Origin: Epiperipatus broadwayi
Taxonomy: Eukaryota; Onychophora; Udeonychophora; Euonychophora; Peripatidae
Direction: 5' to 3'
NCBI GenBank assembly: GCA_028023455.1
Contig: JAQFVV010012396.1
Coordinates: forward strand, 12,069,296 to 12,133,295
Length of the DNA stretch: 64,000 nucleotides
The notes under the pieces were generated by a model. That model did not search any database. It had not been told where the DNA came from and saw nothing but the letters and a program-made list of their open reading frames with translations. Both the position numbers and the translations under genes were made by a program. This document shows positions 59,635-64,000 of the stretch, one piece after another; the stretch's first letter is position 1, and every line of letters begins with the position of its first letter.

Positions 59635-59935
59635 GATACCACATAGAATACTGGAAGGTTAAATATAAACAAAGTGATTATACAGAAAGTGAGTTATTGG
59701 TTTTTATGCTAGGTTTGGGAAAAAATAAGGGGGATTTAGATATGAAGGTCATGGAGTTGACAAAGATTATGTTGTGGAAATGGGATGGAGCAGATTATGG
59801 GAAAACTTAGGGTGCACAATGGAAAAGGAAGGTAAAGTAGCTAATAGGTTTCTCTGGGCATAGCTGCTGAGAGATTCCAGACTCCGTTTAAGGAGAAGTC
59901 ACAGTACATCACATCACATCACTAGAAGATCAGGG
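59635..59935 (+). mobile_element. LINE-B 3'-end fragment, plus strand
   Basis: It encodes YTESELLVFMLGLGKNKGDL and LTKIMLWKWDGADYGKT, then the 3' UTR GAGATTCCAGACTCCGTTTA / GGAGAAGTCACAGTACATCA and a CATCA-repeat tail. It is the cleanest 3' end of this family here. Confidence 0.88.
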
Positions 59936-60094
59936 ATTTTGTTTTTCTGTAAAGAGCAGAATTTGATTTCAATCTCAAATTTAAAAAGTAATATTAGATT
60001 TAGTTCAAGGAACGTTAGAAATAAAAATATGAAATTGTTACGACATTATGCTAACATTATTTAATATAATTAAGCAATAAATTGAATAAAGTAG

Positions 60095-60225
60095 GTGACT
60101 TCCGGGCAAAAGTAAGAAACAATATTATAAGCGTGTCACTCTAAAATAGAAGATCCTGGGATTGGTTTAAATTCTAGCACTTCCGGCATTGGAAACTCCC
60201 GGAAAATAAAGCCATTCGATTATTT
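60095..60225 (+). mobile_element. SINE-like copy (family S2)
   Basis: GATCCTGGGATTGGTTTAAA (box-B-like) and ACTTCCGGCATTGGAAACTC end in AATAAAGCCATTCGATTATT. The 3' end is shared with 53225-53345. Confidence 0.5.
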
Positions 60226-60239
60226 ATTTATAAGTTGTT

Positions 60240-60720
60240 AGAAGTAAAGCTGAAATTTATTACAACAAATAAAAGAGATTGAGATAATTGAAATAAAAAG
60301 TGAAATAGAAATGCATAATGATATAAAAGAATGAAGGTAGAATGATAGATAAATTAGAGGTAAAAGTAAAATAGAATTGGATAAAAGTAAAATAAATAAA
60401 TAATAAGTATAAATTAAAAGATGTAAAGGTAAAATTAGATGTAATAGGAATAATAATGTAATAATTATATGCATATGCATATATATGAAATAGGTTATGT
60501 GATTATATGTTTAAATGGTGTAGTTCTTATACAGTCGAAACTGTAAGGAAAATAAGAGAGGAATTGTATAAAAATTGCATTGAAGTGTATATGAGAAGAG
60601 TATATAGAAAAGTTGAATATATAAAGATGCAAAAAAAGTGAAAAGGAGAAGATAAGAATAATAATACTTTTGATTAGCAATCATAATAAAAGAGAGATTA
60701 CTTATGAAGAAATAAAAAAA
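60240..60720. other. Purine-rich tract
   Basis: Nearly 500 bp where the plus strand is mostly A and G, with few C. The apparent minus-strand ORFs (60480-60238, 60680-60495) are the resulting Leu/Ile/Phe/Ser strings and not genes. Confidence 0.7.
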
Positions 60721-60984
60721 ATTAATTGCAAATAAGTAAAAACAATTATATAAGTTAATATATTAGAATTCAGAAATGAAAAGTTAATGAGTTTTTATAT
60801 GATCCTAAAATAAATATAAAATTATAATCTCCAGATGATAAAATATATATTTAAATTTAATTATATATTAGTTCATAACATGTTTAAGAACAGCAATAAG
60901 AATGCACACTCATTACTGGATTAATCACAGATACAGACAATTTCTTAGGATAGTTCAATTTTAAGAATTTTAGTATGATATTTC

Positions 60985-61590
60985 TGTGGAGTAATTTTCA
61001 CTTCAGCACTCTAATGCAAGGTAGGGACTGGTTTCTATTTGCTTTTAAGACCTTATAGAGGGGTGTAATCATAACTATATGGTCAAAGACATGTGAAAAA
61101 GATGTAGAATCCCCAAAGTGCATGAAAGTGGTATAATAAAAATTACACTACAGAAATATTATTCATTAAGTGGATAATTTCTAGTCTAATGATTGACTAA
61201 TAAAAAATATTAATATATTTCCATTAAGTGGTTTGTGTCAAAGTTGTGAGGGCAATAAGTTTGACAGATCAATTAAACTATAGTAATTGGATATTTATAT
61301 ATAGTGAACAATGATAAAGATATTTGTAAGAGATTGTGGTCTGGGCCAATTGATGAGTGCTGGTTCAGCATGATATGTGCATCTTGGGGGATCATACATC
61401 ATTTTCACATATCTTTGGCCATATGTTTATAATTATACCCCTCTACAAGGTGTTAAAACTGGATAGGAACCAGTCCTTACCTTGCATGATAGTGGTGTAG
61501 TGAAAATTACACTACAGAAATATTATTCATTAAATGGATAATCTCTAATCTAATGAATGACTAATAAAAATTATTAATATATTTTAGTGG
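60985..61590 (+). mobile_element. Retrozyme-like element, family A, partial tandem of about 364 bp plus inverted copy
   Basis: ATTACACTACAGAAATATTA starts at about 61142 and again at about 61506, each followed by about 80 matching bases (GGATAATTTCTAGTCTAATG / GGATAATCTCTAATCTAATG). Between them are GTGAGGGCAATAAGTTTGAC, a decayed hammerhead and CTTACCTTGCATGATAGTGG. 60985-61125 is an inverted copy of the segment from the ribozyme to the unit end (AAGGTAGGGACTGGTTTC). It is homologous to 33440-33978. Confidence 0.78.
61346..61390 (+). ncRNA. Decayed hammerhead ribozyme (family A)
   Basis: It aligns with the 33.8- and 52.5-kb ribozymes, but C3 is U (UUGAUGA) and GAAA has become GAUA. Stem II UGCUG-GUU-CAGCA and the AUC/UUGG end remain. 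Predicted inactive. Confidence 0.7.
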
Positions 61591-61591
61591 G

Positions 61592-64000
61592 AGGGGGGAT
61601 ATCATTGCATTTGTTGTGACAAAAAAAAAGATACTTTTATAAAAGGCAGGATACTTTGTTCTTGGAAAAGCAGAAATACAACCATTTCAGTATTTGGCAG
61701 TTTCGAAATATTGAACATATTGAATAAACTAACGTAGTAAAAAGCACAATGAAAAAAGTAGATGTCAGGAAAAATTCGAGACAATAACTGGAAAGATAAC
61801 CATTATGACATCAAAGATGACAGGAAAGATGACCGATATCACATCATCATTGTGGTACTATTTTTTTCAATGTGATGTCATTGTGACATGACACATTCAT
61901 TGGGGGTGTGAATAGGCCCTATCTCCCCTATCACCTACATTGCAGGATTAGTACCCAAGTACTGTAAATTCAAATGACCGCTTGAAAATATTCAAGGGAA
62001 ATTTTTAAAAAACTATACTATGGAGTAGATTATAAATAGAACAATCAACTTTTGATCAGGCAATTTTGTAATATCAATCTGAAAAAAAATTAGGACAGAA
62101 TCTAGAAAATTAGGACTTTTTTTTTTTTTAATTATAAAATACATATTCTCGATTCTTTTTTATATATATTTAAGTATATATATCTTGATGTATCTAGTTT
62201 GAATAAAGTAGATCAATTTACAGTAAAATACTTATTATTAAGCGTACATTAAACAATTAATAACATGACCTTCCTAATTTTTAAACCTAGAAAGATAGTG
62301 AATGAAATTCTTGAAGTAAAGTCATTACTAGAACTTAACCCAAATACTTTTTCTTTATAAAATCACATTTTTGCCACCATTCTTCTTTTTATAGAAACTT
62401 TTTTTGTTATTTCTTTTTTTATCTGTCAGACATGTTTTTTTAGCTTAAACAAATAAATATTTTGAAAAATTATTAATGATTATTATATTCAGAAGGGCAT
62501 ACTTATTTCACATTTTATGCTTTCTTTCTCCATGTTGATTCTAACCAATGCAGCCGCATATACTGTTTAAAAGCATGAACATGGATACCAGTTTCAAACA
62601 TGGAATATTCTGATCATTTTTGATAGTATTACCAATAATATTTTTAACAACCTTATTTATTATCTTACATTATGTGATAAATTGGGATAAAGAACATCAG
62701 CTTTTATCAGTGGGGGTCTAACAAATCAAATATGGATCTAAAATGCTTATGAATATAATAGTCACTTTTTATTCCTTTATACTATTCAGGCGAAAATTTA
62801 CAAAATGCATTCAACATTTACATAGAACTGAGAACAGTTTGAAACCTTCTGGCAAAGGTGATATACACAAATCTATAAATGAAAGAAACATGTCTGGGAT
62901 AATAGCCACAACATATAAATCTCAAAGAATTGTAAAGAAATTATGTGTATATACATATAAAGAAATAGAGAAAAACATGTGGATGAAGAACAAAACAAAA
63001 TTAAGGAATCTAAGTTTCATAAAAGTTTCTAAATGATGCAATATAATTAATAACCTGCGTGGAAGATATTGGATAACATTTGAAAAAAATGTTAACATCA
63101 AAAAGGAAAACAACTTAAGAACACCACAAAAAAAATGAAGCTATTAGACTCAGTGAATTTTTTTAATTTCAGAAGCTTGGCTAGTACAATAGAGTAAAAA
63201 ATGCTTCTAGATGCAGTTTTAAATACAAAGTTCCCACTAATAAAGGCAGGAGCTTGATTCTGAATATTATAACTCTATACAATCTGACATTCATTGATTA
63301 TTCAAACTTTGAATAGATAGCTAAAACAGAATGAAGAGAGCTACTCTTGGAAGCATATGGGTAAGTTAAGAAAGTATTGGGATATAGATATAAACAGGTA
63401 GTAATAAATATGAGGGGGTATTAGATATTCCATAATCTGTTTACTAGTATCATTTTATTTCACTGGAATTTTCTTTTGAGCTTAAACAACTTAAATGTGG
63501 ATTAGATTTAGGAAGATTCAAATAAAGGCAATCCCTCTGAATTTGTTTATTTGTATATATTAAGTTCTCTGTTGTTTAATTATGTAATAGAGTTCTATAT
63601 TAAAATAATAATGCTTGCTGTCCGTTAAAGTTGCTTTAATATTTATATGTTAAAATAAAATATGTGTCAGACAGTGATGATCAAGAGCTAACGACCATAA
63701 ATAATGATCACCAGTATTATCCTATTACTTAGTTTCTCCAACTTTTCCATCGAGATCATGAAAACATATATATTAAAAATTATATTTTTTAAACTACAAT
63801 TAGCTTTTTAAAAAATTTTTATGCTTTACAGTTTAATCTGAACCTCTTCCACCAATTTTTATCACTTTTCAAAATTTTATTATCACAATTACGATGATTT
63901 TTTCTCTCTCTCTCTTATAAGTGTTCAGGATTTCTAACTAAGAATCTTCGTTATTCTCAATGGATTGAATTTATAAAGTAACACAGCTGTAATCATTTTA
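61592..64000. other. Terminal stretch, no recognised gene
   Basis: AT-rich. 61780-61990 is less AT-rich (GTGATGTCATTGTGACATGA) without a frame. A 97-codon plus-strand ORF at 62743-63036 has no domain, splice or codon support. Confidence 0.4.

Noticed and set aside
62743-63036. 97-codon plus-strand ORF
   Set aside because: No recognisable domain, AT-driven composition, no splice or promoter context.

Overview
This is a strongly AT-rich eukaryotic, almost certainly animal (invertebrate), genomic window. It holds one spliced host gene on the minus strand and a dense layer of retroelement debris in its introns. The organism cannot be named from the sequence. GT-AG introns of 1.2 to 16 kb, a PDZ scaffold-type protein, RTE-type and other non-LTR elements, a Penelope-like (GIY-YIG) fragment, tRNA-derived SINEs and hammerhead ribozymes all point to a metazoan. 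Nothing prokaryotic (operons, CRISPR, Shine-Dalgarno sites) is present.

Host gene. Six exons on the minus strand (53855-53769, 37511-36304, 24466-24292, 11375-11163, 9900-9692, 513-317) join with matching splice phases at all five junctions. They give 695 residues of a protein whose 5' end lies beyond 53.9 kb. The protein has a basic segment, a Cys-rich CxCG...CxCG segment, a long Ser/Asn-rich low-complexity stretch, a basic linker and a C-terminal PDZ domain that resembles the PAR-6 type. All other content lies in introns or 3' of the gene.

Mobile layer. (a) RTE-like LINE copies, all with a GATGAT-type tail, are mostly 5'-truncated (4.3, 12.2, 29.4, 40.6, 41.7, 43.2-44.6, 53.9, 57.7-58.7 kb). 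(b) A relatively fresh LINE at 13.5-15.3 kb has only one frameshift and one stop. (c) A second LINE at 16.2-18.1 kb sits nested in an older 1.5-kb element (X), whose uninterrupted copy lies at 21.0-22.5 kb; its 3' ends recur at 35.7, 38.3 and 59.7 kb. (d) Two head-to-head Penelope-like 3' ends lie at 7.3-8.0 kb. (e) A short tRNA-like SINE is present in seven copies. (f) There are several foldback or palindromic elements, including an 839-bp palindrome at 34 kb that carries a SINE in each arm. (g) A ten-unit, roughly 98-bp minisatellite lies at 27.2-28.2 kb.

Most interesting. A dispersed family contains hammerhead self-cleaving ribozyme cores at 33.8, 52.5, 55.5, 56.0 and 56.3 kb, with a decayed one at 61.35 kb. 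At 55.4-56.1 kb two cores lie in direct repeats 473 bp apart. At 61.1-61.6 kb a unit of about 364 bp is partly repeated with one (decayed) ribozyme per unit. One ribozyme per tandem unit is the architecture of retrozymes (non-autonomous elements thought to move through small circular RNAs). The tandem pieces here are joined to inverted partial copies of themselves.
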